A stretch of 17,859 nt of DNA from Firmicutes bacterium UBA1535. GTDB lineage: Bacteria; Bacillota; Clostridia; Tissierellales; Sedimentibacteraceae. The notes beneath the pieces are model-generated. The model was given only the letters and a program-made list of their open reading frames with translations, was not told where the DNA came from and did no database searches. Below are positions 1-9,414 of the stretch, piece by piece. The stretch spans positions 1-17,859 of the forward strand of contig DCPV01000307.1 in assembly GCA_002323775.1 (NCBI GenBank), written 5' to 3'. How positions within the stretch are numbered: the first letter of the stretch is position 1; every line of letters begins with the position of its first letter. Position numbers and translations under genes: made by a program.

Positions 1-1
1 G

Positions 2-289
2 AACGGTTTTGAATACATAGAGAAGACGCATACTACTTTATCAAAAATAAATGCCACTACCGACACTTATTCAAAGATGGACATACGAATGGATGAAATA
101 GGTATGGCATGGTTAATAGATACTAAAAATGATTTCATTTGGCATAACGGAGGGACCGGCAATTATAATAGTTATATTGCTTTTTGTCCTAAAACACAGA
201 CTGCTGTTGTCGTTTTGTCAAATCTTTCTCCTAATTACAGAATACCGGCTACTGTTTTAGGAATTAAGCTTTTACAGTCATTGCAATGA
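2..289 (+). CDS. Serine hydrolase (beta-lactamase family), C-terminal fragment
   Basis: The reading frame is open from base 2 with no start in view, so this is the last 95 codons of a gene beginning left of the window; the ATG at 77 is internal. The fragment carries WHNGGTGNY, which matches the H-x-G-G-T-G box that replaces the KTG motif in class C beta-lactamase-like serine hydrolases, followed by a strand (SYIAFCPK), a hydrophobic stretch (TAVVVLSN) and a final amphipathic helix, as in the end of that fold. The catalytic SxxK and YxN motifs would lie outside the window. Such proteins are usually esterases, D-aminopeptidases or penicillin-binding-like enzymes at the cell surface. The substrate cannot be told from this piece, and antibiotic resistance should not be assumed. 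A hairpin terminator follows 47 bases after the stop. Confidence 0.75.
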   Translation, partial: NGFEYIEKTHTTLSKINATTDTYSKMDIRMDEIGMAWLIDTKNDFIWHNGGTGNYNSYIAFCPKTQTAVVVLSNLSPNYRIPATVLGIKLLQSLQ

Positions 290-335
290 TTATCGTATTG
301 GCATAAAAACATAAGATAATAAATTAAGAACAAAT

Positions 336-383
336 AAAAAATGTCATATCAAAATACTAAATATATTGATATGACATTTTTTT
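336..383. terminator. Bidirectional terminator between the serine hydrolase and MATE genes
   Basis: ATGTCATATCA at 341-351 pairs perfectly with TGATATGACAT at 367-377 (11 bp, 15-nt loop). The stem is flanked by an A-run on the left and a T-run on the right, so it can end transcripts from both strands. It touches the MATE stop codon and serves the two convergent genes. Confidence 0.85.
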
Positions 384-1725
384 ATAAATCTTTTATAGTA
401 TTTTTATATATCATAGACAGAAACAAAGTACTTACTGCAAAAGAGAATATCTCTGCTATCGGGAACGCATACCACACATAGTTTAAGCCTATTTTTGAAA
501 GTAAATATGCTACAGGTAAAATAATTATAAGTTGTCTTAAAATAGATATATACAAGCTTTTACGACCTTGACCTAGTGCTTGGAATAGGGTTGAGAACAT
601 TATTCCCAAAGCTGCCGGAACAAAACATAGAGAAATAGTTCTGAGTGCTTTAGTTCCAAGTTCCAGCATCTGTTCAGAAGCGTTAAATAGCATTAACAGC
701 TTATCTGGTATGCTCATAAATAGAATTGTTCCTGAAAGCATTATTATAATAGCCAATACCGAGCCTATTTTTAAGGCCGACAATAGCCTGTGCTTATTTT
801 TTGCTCCAAAATTATATCCCATAATAGGCATTACTCCTTGTGTCAGTCCAAATACAGGCATAAAGACAAAGGATTGAAGCTTATAGTATACTCCAAGAAC
901 AGATACTGCCGCATCCGAAAATGCAATTAAAATTGAGTTAAGCCCAACGATAAGAACTGAAGCTATAGACTGCATTATCATTGACGGAAGTCCTACCGCA
1001 TATATGTCTTTTATTGTTTTAAAGTTAATCTTGAATTTTTTAAATGTTACATGAACTTTATGACTTTTTTTAAATATTACATACAGCGAAAGTGACATCG
1101 CAAGAATTTGTCCGATAACAGTAGCAAGAGCTGCACCCAAAACTTCTAGCCTTGGAAAACCAAATAGTCCGAATATCATTATAGGGTCAAGTATAATATT
1201 AGTTATAGCTCCAACTAACTGAAATATCATTGGATATATCATGTTTCCGGTTGCCTGCAAGGCTTTTTCAACATTAATCTGGATAAAAGCCCCAAAGGAT
1301 AAAACAGTTACTATGATAGTATAGCTATATCCCATATCTATTATCGCTTTGTTATCAGAAAATGCTTGAAAGAAAGGTCTTGTAAATAAAAAACCCAGTA
1401 TCGCAAAGATTATTCCACTAAATAGACCTAGTATAATTCCATGCGTTGCCGCACTGTTTGCTTCTTCTTGCTTTTTTTCTCCAAGTCTTCTTGATACAAG
1501 TGAATTAATACCTATTCCAGTACCTACTGCAACTGATATGATAAGTGTTTGTACTGGAAAGGCAAGAGATACAGCTGTTAATGCACCTTCTCCTAGTTGA
1601 GCTACAAACATACTATCCACAATGTTATAAAGTGCTTGAATAAGCATTGAAAACATCGCAGGAAGTGACATTGAAATGATAAGCTTGAGCATAGGAGCAG
1701 TGCCCATTTTATTATTTTCTCCCAT
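382..1725 (-). CDS. MATE family multidrug/Na+ efflux transporter
   Basis: This is a 447-aa integral membrane antiporter that would export cationic drugs or metabolites in exchange for Na+ or H+. The N-terminus (APMLKLIISMSLPAMFSML, then LYNIVDSMFVAQLGEGAL and TAVSLAFP) is the family signature. The rest is a series of hydrophobic segments in two homologous halves, consistent with 12 membrane helices and the usual length near 450 aa. The ORF can be extended to 1839, but the ATG at 1725 sits 5 nt after GGAGG (1731-1735), and the extra 38 residues are basic and not MATE-like, so 1725 is chosen. It is probably monocistronic: it has its own promoter at 1896-1924, a short leader ORF at 1712-1792 and a hairpin masking its ribosome binding site. 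The substrate is unknown; the NorM/MepA-like subgroup is only a guess. Confidence 0.93.
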   Translation of the reverse strand: MGENNKMGTAPMLKLIISMSLPAMFSMLIQALYNIVDSMFVAQLGEGALTAVSLAFPVQTLIISVAVGTGIGINSLVSRRLGEKKQEEANSAATHGIILGLFSGIIFAILGFLFTRPFFQAFSDNKAIIDMGYSYTIIVTVLSFGAFIQINVEKALQATGNMIYPMIFQLVGAITNIILDPIMIFGLFGFPRLEVLGAALATVIGQILAMSLSLYVIFKKSHKVHVTFKKFKINFKTIKDIYAVGLPSMIMQSIASVLIVGLNSILIAFSDAAVSVLGVYYKLQSFVFMPVFGLTQGVMPIMGYNFGAKNKHRLLSALKIGSVLAIIIMLSGTILFMSIPDKLLMLFNASEQMLELGTKALRTISLCFVPAALGIMFSTLFQALGQGRKSLYISILRQLIIILPVAYLLSKIGLNYVWYAFPIAEIFSFAVSTLFLSMIYKNTIKDL

Positions 1726-1792
1726 AAATACCTCCATGTAAATTAACCACGGAGATATGGTACGTTTCATCATTTTTAAAAGTATAATACAT
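1712..1792 (-). CDS. Putative 26-aa leader peptide overlapping the MATE start
   Basis: A short ORF begins with ATG at 1792 and is preceded by AAGGAG (1799-1804) at a 6-nt spacing, as good a site as any in the window. It encodes MYYTFKNDET followed by YHISVVNLHG and GIYGRK, and stops at 1712-1714, overlapping the first codons of the MATE gene by 14 bases in another frame. Codons 13-15 contain one arm of a hairpin that covers the MATE ribosome binding site, so translating this ORF would change access to the pump's start. The peptide resembles nothing I know. It may act only by being translated (coupling or ribosome stalling), or it may not be translated at all. No homologue search was possible. 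Confidence 0.45.
   Translation of the reverse strand: MYYTFKNDETYHISVVNLHGGIYGRK
1731..1754 (-). promoter_or_regulatory. Hairpin sequestering the MATE ribosome binding site
   Basis: On the minus strand CTCCGTG (1754-1748) can pair with CATGGAG (1738-1732): seven pairs including one G-U, with a 9-nt AU-rich loop. The 3' arm includes four of the five bases of the MATE site GGAGG (1735-1731). The 5' arm lies inside the leader ORF, so a ribosome translating that ORF would open the hairpin. The pairing is read directly; the regulatory role is inferred. Confidence 0.45.
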
Positions 1793-1895
1793 ATTTTTCT
1801 CCTTAGTTGATTTGTAAATACGTCTTTGCAAAAGTTCATATGTATTGAACCTTTAGTTTAGCAATAGACTTATGATTTGTAAAATGACTTCATGT

Positions 1896-1924
1896 ATTAT
1901 AGCATGGTAACATTAAAAAATCAA
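1896..1924 (-). promoter_or_regulatory. Sigma-A-type promoter for the MATE gene
   Basis: Minus-strand TTGATT (1924-1919), a 17-nt spacer and a perfect TATAAT (1901-1896). The -35 box abuts the stop codon of the M23 gene. Transcription would begin near 1889, leaving a leader of about 160 nt before the MATE start. That leader holds the short ORF and two copies of TTTACAAATCA (1883-1873 and 1818-1808). Confidence 0.65.
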
Positions 1925-2950
1925 TTAATATTTTATATCATATACTCTTTTATATTCCTTTGTCTCCATATTTTTAACTGTTTTAGATTTGTTTCTGCTT
2001 AATAGACGCACAATATTGTATACATTTATCCAAATTTCATTGTCACTTTCTTTTTGGGATTCGTCAAATATAAGCTGCATGCCAAAATGCAAATGCGGAG
2101 TAGTGATATTGTTGGTGTTTTCTGTATCACTGTAGCCGGTTCTTCCCATGTAGCCTATAACATCTCCTGCTTTTACTATGCTTCCTTCCTTTAAATCTTT
2201 ATTATAAGGAAAATTTTTTCTAAGATGAGCATAGTAATAGTATCTTTTTTTATCAAAGCTTCTTATGCCAATTCTCCATCCACCGTACTTGTTCCAGCCA
2301 AGAGCTTCTACTACACCACCCTCAACAGCAACTATAGGTATACCTACCTGACCTATTAAATCATTTCCTAAATGCTTTCTTTTAAAGCCATAGCTTCTTG
2401 AGTCGCCAAAATCGTCGTAATGGCTATAATAAAAGTCTCTGGCAACCGGAGAAAATGCTATTAAACCGTACTTCTTAACCCATTCCTTTTGTTCAGGTGC
2501 ATCCTTTACAGGAACTTCTATTTCAAATTCTCCTAAAAATCCACCTAAAACCGCAGTGTATGCTTCAAAATAATAACTATAATATTTCATATTCTTTGTA
2601 AGTTCTTCTATCGTTTCTCCTTTTTTAAGCTTATTTACTAGCTCATCAAGGTTTTTAGATTTATATTTTGAAAAATTCCCTCCGTACTTAGCTGCCAAAT
2701 ATGCTATTAATTCAATCCAATTTAATGGCTTATCAGTATCGTGAGAGTTTATATCATATTTCATAGCAGAATCCATAAGTGTATATGGCACATTGAATTC
2801 AACATATTTTATGAATTTTTTATCGGCAGCCGAAACAGCATAAGCAGAATTATAAAGCGAATTGGAATCATAATATACAAACAGACTCGCAAGAATTGTT
2901 ACAATTAGTAAAATAATTATTAATTTTTGAATTTTAATTTTAAACACCAT
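1925..2950 (-). CDS. Membrane-anchored M23 family metallopeptidase (LytM-like)
   Basis: This 341-aa protein is probably a peptidoglycan endopeptidase acting outside the membrane. After a lysine-rich start, residues 8-27 form one hydrophobic segment (KLIIILLIVTILASLFV), a signal anchor or uncleaved signal peptide. The C-terminal domain (from about residue 160) carries the M23 zinc motif HxxxD as HLGND (H193, D197), YYYAHL with H242, and PHLHFG with H286 and H288. All expected zinc and catalytic residues are therefore present and the enzyme should be active. Residues 40-150 have no domain I recognise. The start is the ATG at 2950, 8 nt after GAGGAG; an upstream GTG lies inside that site. No terminator is visible after the stop, where the MATE promoter begins at once. 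The cell-wall bond cut and any role in sporulation or division cannot be told. Confidence 0.9.
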   Translation of the reverse strand: MVFKIKIQKLIIILLIVTILASLFVYYDSNSLYNSAYAVSAADKKFIKYVEFNVPYTLMDSAMKYDINSHDTDKPLNWIELIAYLAAKYGGNFSKYKSKNLDELVNKLKKGETIEELTKNMKYYSYYFEAYTAVLGGFLGEFEIEVPVKDAPEQKEWVKKYGLIAFSPVARDFYYSHYDDFGDSRSYGFKRKHLGNDLIGQVGIPIVAVEGGVVEALGWNKYGGWRIGIRSFDKKRYYYYAHLRKNFPYNKDLKEGSIVKAGDVIGYMGRTGYSDTENTNNITTPHLHFGMQLIFDESQKESDNEIWINVYNIVRLLSRNKSKTVKNMETKEYKRVYDIKY

Positions 2951-3101
2951 AAGACTCACTCCTCTAATAATCTTATGAATTTATATAGTAAAATATGTTT
3001 TTATAAAAGCACTAAAAATATAATAATAATTATATTTTTACAAAAGCATTTATTAATAATAAGGCTTTGCCACAATGTATGAGAAAAATACTGAATATTC
3101 G

Positions 3102-3130
3102 TTTTCAAACTTTTATTTTTGTGCTATAAT
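3102..3130 (+). promoter_or_regulatory. Sigma-A-type promoter for the SDR gene
   Basis: TTTTCA (3102-3107), 17-nt spacer, perfect TATAAT (3125-3130). Transcription would start near 3137 and give a leader of about 100 nt, which includes a small TGCAA/TTGCA hairpin just after the -10 region. Confidence 0.6.
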
Positions 3131-3236
3131 AGCAGTGCAAAATATGCTTGCAATGATTATAGTATAACTTCAAGAATATAAAAGACCTTAACGCTTGAAA
3201 AAACTAAATATAGCATATGTAGAGAGGAATATAAAA

Positions 3237-3977
3237 ATGTCTTATCCAAAAACTGTTGTTATAACCGGAGCTTCCAGAGGCATTGGAAAATCCATGGCAG
3301 AACTATTTGCCAATAAAAAGTACAATGTTCTAATTAACTATAACAATTCTGAAAAAAGTGCTTTTGATTTATATAACAAGCTTAAAAGTAAAGGTTTATC
3401 TGTAAAAATGTTTAAAGCAGATGTTTCTAATCGAAATGATATAGATTTAATGATGAAATTTTGCATTGAGGAGTTTGGCTCAATTGATGTGCTTATCAAC
3501 AATGCAGGAATAAGTCAGGGAAAGCTATTTATAGATATAACTGACGAGGACTTTGATAGAATGATAAATGTCAATTTAAAAGGCGTTTTTTATTGCTCTC
3601 AAGAGGCATTGAAATATATGCTTCCAAATAAAAGAGGTAAGATTATAAATATTTCCTCAATATGGGGAATGGCTGGAGCTTCTTGTGAAGTTCATTATTC
3701 TGCTGCTAAAGCAGGCATAATTGGCTTGACAAAAGCATTGGCAAAGGAGCTTGGACCTTCAAATATTCAGGTAAATTGCATTGCACCAGGTATAATTCAA
3801 ACAGATATGCTTTCTTCATATAATCAAAGCGAGTTAAGTGTTCTTCAAGAAAATACACCTTTGATGAGATTAGGAAGTCCCAAAGACATTGCCGCTTGTG
3901 CGCTTTTTCTTGCATCATCTCACTCTGATTTTATAACCGGACAAATAATTAGTCCCAATGGAGGATTTATAATTTGA
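3237..3977 (+). CDS. SDR family reductase, probable EF-P 5-aminopentanone reductase (YmfI-like)
   Basis: This is a 246-aa classical short-chain dehydrogenase/reductase. It has the cofactor motif TGASRGIG (10-17), NNAG (88-91), the active-site Asn in NVNLKG (N113), and the catalytic S141, Y154 and K158 in the SSIWG and YSAAK segments. The ending ITGQIISPNGG fits FabG-like reductases, which use NADPH. The block from ISSIWG through GASCEVHYSA to ELGPSNIQVN is the pattern I associate with clostridial proteins annotated as elongation factor P 5-aminopentanone reductase, which finishes the modification of EF-P on a lysine; a 3-oxoacyl-ACP reductase (FabG) role is the main alternative. The start is the ATG at 3237, 9 nt after GAGAGG; a TTG at 3195 has no ribosome site. 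It is not beside fatty acid synthesis genes, which slightly favours the EF-P reading. Confidence 0.85.
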   Translation: MSYPKTVVITGASRGIGKSMAELFANKKYNVLINYNNSEKSAFDLYNKLKSKGLSVKMFKADVSNRNDIDLMMKFCIEEFGSIDVLINNAGISQGKLFIDITDEDFDRMINVNLKGVFYCSQEALKYMLPNKRGKIINISSIWGMAGASCEVHYSAAKAGIIGLTKALAKELGPSNIQVNCIAPGIIQTDMLSSYNQSELSVLQENTPLMRLGSPKDIAACALFLASSHSDFITGQIISPNGGFII

Positions 3978-4011
3978 AGTGTAAAGTTTTAATATATAAA
4001 TTTAATTATAA

Positions 4012-4066
4012 AATGTAAAAAGCGTTAAAAATTATTTAAAAGCTATAATTTCCAACGCTTATTTTA
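4012..4066. terminator. Bidirectional terminator between SDR and rubredoxin genes
   Basis: AAGCGTT (4020-4026) pairs with AACGCTT (4054-4060), and an inner AAATTAT/ATAATTT stem continues it past a small internal loop. T-rich sequence follows on the plus strand, and the A-run to the left gives a U-run on the minus strand. It lies between two convergent genes. Confidence 0.65.
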
Positions 4067-4097
4067 AGTTTTAGACTCTGTCTCAAATATCTAGTAT

Positions 4098-4259
4098 TTA
4101 TTCATAAGGTTCAAATTCGTCTTTTCCAACGAAGCATATTGGGCATACCCAATCATCTGGTAAATCTTCGAAAGATGTTCCTGGTGCTATGCCACTGTCT
4201 GGATCTCCCATCTCTGGATCATATATGTATCCACATACTGTACAAACATATTTTTGCAT
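4098..4259 (-). CDS. Rubredoxin
   Basis: This 53-aa mononuclear iron electron carrier was found by reading the minus strand. It begins [20 protein letters not shown] and has the two iron-binding pairs C6-x2-C9 and C39-x2-C42. The middle part ([18 protein letters not shown]) is typical of small anaerobe rubredoxins and the length is normal. AAAGGAG lies upstream of the ATG at about 9 nt. In Clostridia it passes electrons to oxygen- or superoxide-reducing proteins and other oxidoreductases in the cytoplasm; no partner gene is adjacent. One oddity: the residue after the second cysteine pair is F43 ([10 protein letters not shown]), where the family nearly always has Gly (CPxCG). The four iron ligands are intact, so it should still bind iron. 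Confidence 0.95.
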   Translation of the reverse strand: MQKYVCTVCGYIYDPEMGDPDSGIAPGTSFEDLPDDWVCPICFVGKDEFEPYE

Positions 4260-4363
4260 ATTAGTTTTCTCCTTTCCATAGTTTTTATAGGCTTAATTTA
4301 TAATTATACTAATATCCAAAATTAAAATGTTTAGAAATTAGTATTATTAACATTTTCTTATAG

Positions 4364-4383
4364 AGCGAAAGTTTCGCTTTTTT
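4364..4383 (+). terminator. Hairpin with T-run on the + strand, between ligA and rubredoxin
   Basis: AGCGAA (4364-4369), loop AGT, TTCGCT (4373-4378), then a run of six T. It has intrinsic-terminator form only on the plus strand, opposite to the flanking genes. A similar hairpin lies at 6593-6615 on the other side of ligA. Confidence 0.45.
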
Positions 4384-4477
4384 ATATTGAATATGATACC
4401 CCTAAAAACCAATTATAAACAAAATATTAATGTTCAATGCTTTTATTTTAGGGCTTTTGCACAGAATAAAAAACATT

Positions 4478-6583
<2,106 letters not shown>

Positions 6584-6592
6584 TTATTTTAG

Positions 6593-6615
6593 AGCAAAAC
6601 TGATTTTGCTTTTTT
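6593..6615 (+). terminator. Hairpin with T-run on the + strand, between pcrA and ligA
   Basis: AGCAAAA (6593-6599), loop CTGA, TTTTGCT (6604-6610), then T-run to 6615. As with the hairpin at 4364-4383, the T-run is on the strand opposite to the genes, so it would stop antisense rather than pcrA transcripts. It sits 34 bp upstream of the ligA start and could instead be a leader structure. Confidence 0.4.
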
Positions 6616-6708
6616 ATCATTATTATCAAATAATTCGAAATTTATAAATAATATTTATATGCCAGAAAATTATGCTTGAAAGTTTAGTATAAACACTTAG
6701 ACAGGCTA

Positions 6709-9069
6709 TTATATCTTCTCAATAGGTGCAAAGCTTAGCATAACCGTTTTTAAGCCTTTTTGTTCAAATGCTATAGTTGCTTTCTGCTCGCTTCCCTCAC
6801 CGCTTAATGATATAACACAACCTATACCCCAAGCCTTGTGTCTCACCTTATCACCCGTTGATAGCTTATCTGATTTTAATTTCGGCTGTTTTTCGGCATT
6901 GTTCCTGTTATAATCGCTATCTTCGTTTAAATCATCATTTTTTATATCGGCATATACATCAATAACTTTAATGCCATCGCTAATAAATGGACTGGATTTT
7001 TTTGGTTTCTTTCTAACAATTGGTTCATCATCATAAAATCCATCAAAGCCATCATGCTCAGCAAAATCGCTAAATTCATCAAATTTATTATTTTTCTTAG
7101 TATTTGAAGATGCGTTTGAAGATGAAACCGGCTTATTCAAATACTGCGATGGTATCTCACTGACAAATCTTGAAGGAGCCCTCATCTCGTGATGACCAAA
7201 TACAATTCTTTCGTTCGTATAAGAAAGATACAATCTTTTCTTTGCTCTTGTAGCAGCAACATAAAAAAGTCTTCTTTCTTCCTCTAAGTCATCATCTGTT
7301 CCGTCGTCACGTATTATAGGGAAGCTTCTTTCTTCAAGTCCTGCTACAAATACAACATCAAATTCAAGCCCTTTTGCACTGTGAACGGTCAAAAGTGTAA
7401 CTCTGTCAATTTCCATCTCGTCTGTTTTATCAATATCTGAGAGCAATGATACGTGTGCGAGGAAATCCTCTAATGAATTTTCTTCATATCTTTCCTCAAA
7501 ATCCTTTGCGGCTGACATGAATTCCAGAATATTTTCAAGTCTTGACATTCCCTCTATGCTCATATCCTCTTGAGCCATCTTCTCATATCCTGTATCCTCA
7601 TAGACAGCTTTTATAAATTCTGAAAGTGACAGCGCATCCTTTTTAACCATCAGAAGCTCCATCGTTTCAACAAACTTTTGTATACCAGCCACTGATGATG
7701 GCATTATATCCAATTTGTCTACATCATAGCAAGCCTCAAACATTGATATTTCTTGTGAACCTGCATATTGTGTCAAGGTTTCTATAGCCTTTGGTCCTAT
7801 TTTTCTTCTCGGTAAATTTATAATTCTGTTGAAGCTGTTATCGTCTCTTGCATTTTCTATAAGCATAAGATAGGACATGATATCCTTTATTTCCTTACGT
7901 CCATAGAATTTTAGTCCACCTACAATTTTATAAGGTATACCAAACGCCATCAAGCCTTCCTCAAGTGAACGAGACTGAGCATTTGTCCTGTATAATATTG
8001 CAACTTCTGAATATTTAATATCATTTTTTTCAAATTCTTTTCCTATATTTGAGGCAATTACAAAGGCTTCTTCCTTTTCATTGTCTGTATTTAAAAGCTG
8101 GATAGGCTCTCCGCCCTCAAAGTCTGTATATAAATCCTTGCCTTTTCTTCTACAGTTGTTTTTGATAACAGAATTTGCAGCATTTAGTATAACGTCTGTT
8201 GAACGGTAGTTTCTTTCTAGTCTTACTACTTTGGCATTTTCAAAATCCTTTTCAAAATCCAATATATTGTTTATATCTGCACCTCTCCAGCCGTATATTG
8301 ACTGGTCATCATCTCCAACTACAAATACATTGTTTTCTCCGTTTTCTTTTTTACCCAAAATTTTAACTAAATTATATTGAACATTGTTTGTATCTTGATA
8401 TTCGTCAACAAGTATGTATTTAAATCTATCCTGATAATATTCTCTAATGTCTGGATTTGTTTGCAACAACTGCAAAGCCTTTACAAGCAAATCATCGAAA
8501 TCCAAAGCGTTGCATATTTTAAGCTTTTTTTCATATAATTCATAAATTTCTCCAACACTTCTCATAAAGAAATTAGCATAATTTTCTGCTATGAATTTAT
8601 TTGGTGTATTATAGCGGTTTTTCTCGTTGCTTATAATTGACTTTATTGCATTTGCATTGTATTTTTTAGGATCAAGCTCCAGTTCCTTTATGCAATTTTT
8701 TAATACATTTTTTTGGTCATCTGTATCATATATTACAAAGTTTTTCTCGTAGCCAATCCTTTCTATATCTCTCCTTAACATTCTTACGCAGATTGAGTGA
8801 AATGTTCCCATCCACATTCTGTCTATATCATAATCTATAAGATGAGCTATTCTCTCCTTCATCTCATTGGCAGCCTTGTTTGTAAATGTTATTGACAATA
8901 TTTCACCCGGTCTTGCCTTTTCAGTATTAATCAAATATGCAATTCTATGCGTTAGAACACGAGTTTTTCCAGTACCTGCACCTGCTATAACAAGTATAGG
9001 TCCTTTATCGTGTGAGGCGGCTTCCCTTTGCTTATCGTTTAAGCCGCCCAACAAATTCGTTTCTTCCAT
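6709..9069 (-). CDS. pcrA: ATP-dependent DNA helicase PcrA (UvrD/Rep, superfamily 1)
   Basis: This 786-aa 3'-5' helicase is used in repair, plasmid and fork processing, and removal of RecA. Visible motifs in order are LNDKQREA (Q-motif region), Walker A AGAGTGKT (29-36), TFTNKAANEM (motif Ia), DEYQDTN (222-228, motif II), GDDDQSIYGWRGA (252-264, motif III), NYRS (287-290, motif IV), VHSAKGLEFDVVFVAGLEE (motif V) and FYVAATRAKKRLYL (motif VI). After an acidic and lysine-rich linker (about 650-735) it ends with the PcrA Tudor-like domain (GDKVRHKAWGIGCVISL), known to contact RNA polymerase. It is longer than B. subtilis PcrA (739) mainly through the linker. An in-frame TAA just upstream fixes the ATG at 9069. 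GGGGAGG lies 12 nt away, a long spacing, and overlaps a possible small ORF (9073-9207), suggesting coupled translation. Confidence 0.97.
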   Translation of the reverse strand: MEETNLLGGLNDKQREAASHDKGPILVIAGAGTGKTRVLTHRIAYLINTEKARPGEILSITFTNKAANEMKERIAHLIDYDIDRMWMGTFHSICVRMLRRDIERIGYEKNFVIYDTDDQKNVLKNCIKELELDPKKYNANAIKSIISNEKNRYNTPNKFIAENYANFFMRSVGEIYELYEKKLKICNALDFDDLLVKALQLLQTNPDIREYYQDRFKYILVDEYQDTNNVQYNLVKILGKKENGENNVFVVGDDDQSIYGWRGADINNILDFEKDFENAKVVRLERNYRSTDVILNAANSVIKNNCRRKGKDLYTDFEGGEPIQLLNTDNEKEEAFVIASNIGKEFEKNDIKYSEVAILYRTNAQSRSLEEGLMAFGIPYKIVGGLKFYGRKEIKDIMSYLMLIENARDDNSFNRIINLPRRKIGPKAIETLTQYAGSQEISMFEACYDVDKLDIMPSSVAGIQKFVETMELLMVKKDALSLSEFIKAVYEDTGYEKMAQEDMSIEGMSRLENILEFMSAAKDFEERYEENSLEDFLAHVSLLSDIDKTDEMEIDRVTLLTVHSAKGLEFDVVFVAGLEERSFPIIRDDGTDDDLEEERRLFYVAATRAKKRLYLSYTNERIVFGHHEMRAPSRFVSEIPSQYLNKPVSSSNASSNTKKNNKFDEFSDFAEHDGFDGFYDDEPIVRKKPKKSSPFISDGIKVIDVYADIKNDDLNEDSDYNRNNAEKQPKLKSDKLSTGDKVRHKAWGIGCVISLSGEGSEQKATIAFEQKGLKTVMLSFAPIEKI

Positions 9070-9072
9070 ATA

Positions 9073-9207
9073 TTATATATGCCTCCCCAAAAAAAATTTA
9101 TTCATAAATATTTTAGCCGCTTTTACATTAGCTTTTTTCAAATAGTTTTTTATAACTTCTTCCAATCTTTTTTCACCTATGTAAACATCAAATACAAGAA
9201 AGCCCAT
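9073..9207 (-). CDS. Possible 44-aa protein ending just before pcrA
   Basis: The frame from ATG at 9207 encodes MGFLVFDVYIGEKRLEEVIK, then NYLKKANVKAAKIF and a basic tail, with TAA at 9073-9075, three bases before the pcrA ATG. The end of the ORF contains the pcrA ribosome binding site, so ribosomes finishing it could restart at pcrA. The middle (EKRLEEVIKNYLKK) would form an amphipathic helix. Against it: the ATG has no well-placed ribosome site (AAAGGA lies about 26 nt upstream), and I recognise no family. It may be a real small protein, a coupling leader or chance. Confidence 0.3.
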   Translation of the reverse strand: MGFLVFDVYIGEKRLEEVIKNYLKKANVKAAKIFMNKFFLGRHI

Positions 9208-9309
9208 AATTTAAGTTTTATGAGAATTTGTATTTTTCCTTTCTGAAATGTTTGTAATTTTAATTATAAGTTAATTATTAAATCAAATAAATTCAACATA
9301 TGTATTCCT

Positions 9310-9338
9310 ATTATAAACCAAATCTTCACTAAATGAAA
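9310..9338 (-). promoter_or_regulatory. Candidate promoter for the pcrA transcript
   Basis: On the minus strand TATAAT (9315-9310) is preceded at 17-18 nt by a weak -35 (TTTCAT or ATTTCA). Transcription would start near 9303, about 235 nt before pcrA. The rest of 9210-9378 is AT-rich with nothing else I can support. Confidence 0.4.
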
Positions 9339-9378
9339 TAAAAAATTATGGTTTTTTAAAAATGATTTTCAAAACTAA

Positions 9379-9409
9379 AGGCTATCTCAATTTTATATTG
9401 AAATAGCCT
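9379..9409 (-). terminator. Terminator of the 44-aa small protein gene
   Basis: On the minus strand AGGCTATTTCAAT (9409-9397) pairs with ATTGAGATAGCCT (9391-9379) over 13 positions with one G-U that exists only on this strand, followed by a short T-rich stretch (TTAGTTTTG). It begins five bases after the stop codon. Confidence 0.7.
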
Positions 9410-9414
9410 AATTT

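Noticed and set aside
2990..3060. Degenerate tandem TTTTTAtAAAAGCA / TTTTTAcAAAAGCA units upstream of the M23 gene
   Set aside because: Only two imperfect units in AT-rich sequence; no third copy and no recognisable operator.
278..3165. Near-identical TTGCAATGATTAT followed by GTAT one base later at about 281 and 3149
   Set aside because: The first copy spans the last codons and stop of the serine hydrolase and the second is in a leader; 17-18 matching bases in AT-rich sequence is compatible with chance and there is no shared context.
3706..3918. 70-codon minus-strand ORF inside the SDR gene
   Set aside because: Shadow of the SDR coding sequence with no ribosome site and no family resemblance.
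6620..6640. GATAATAATGATAA near the ligA start as a possible Fur site
   Set aside because: The halves are direct-repeat-like, not the required inverted repeat, and ligA is not an expected target.
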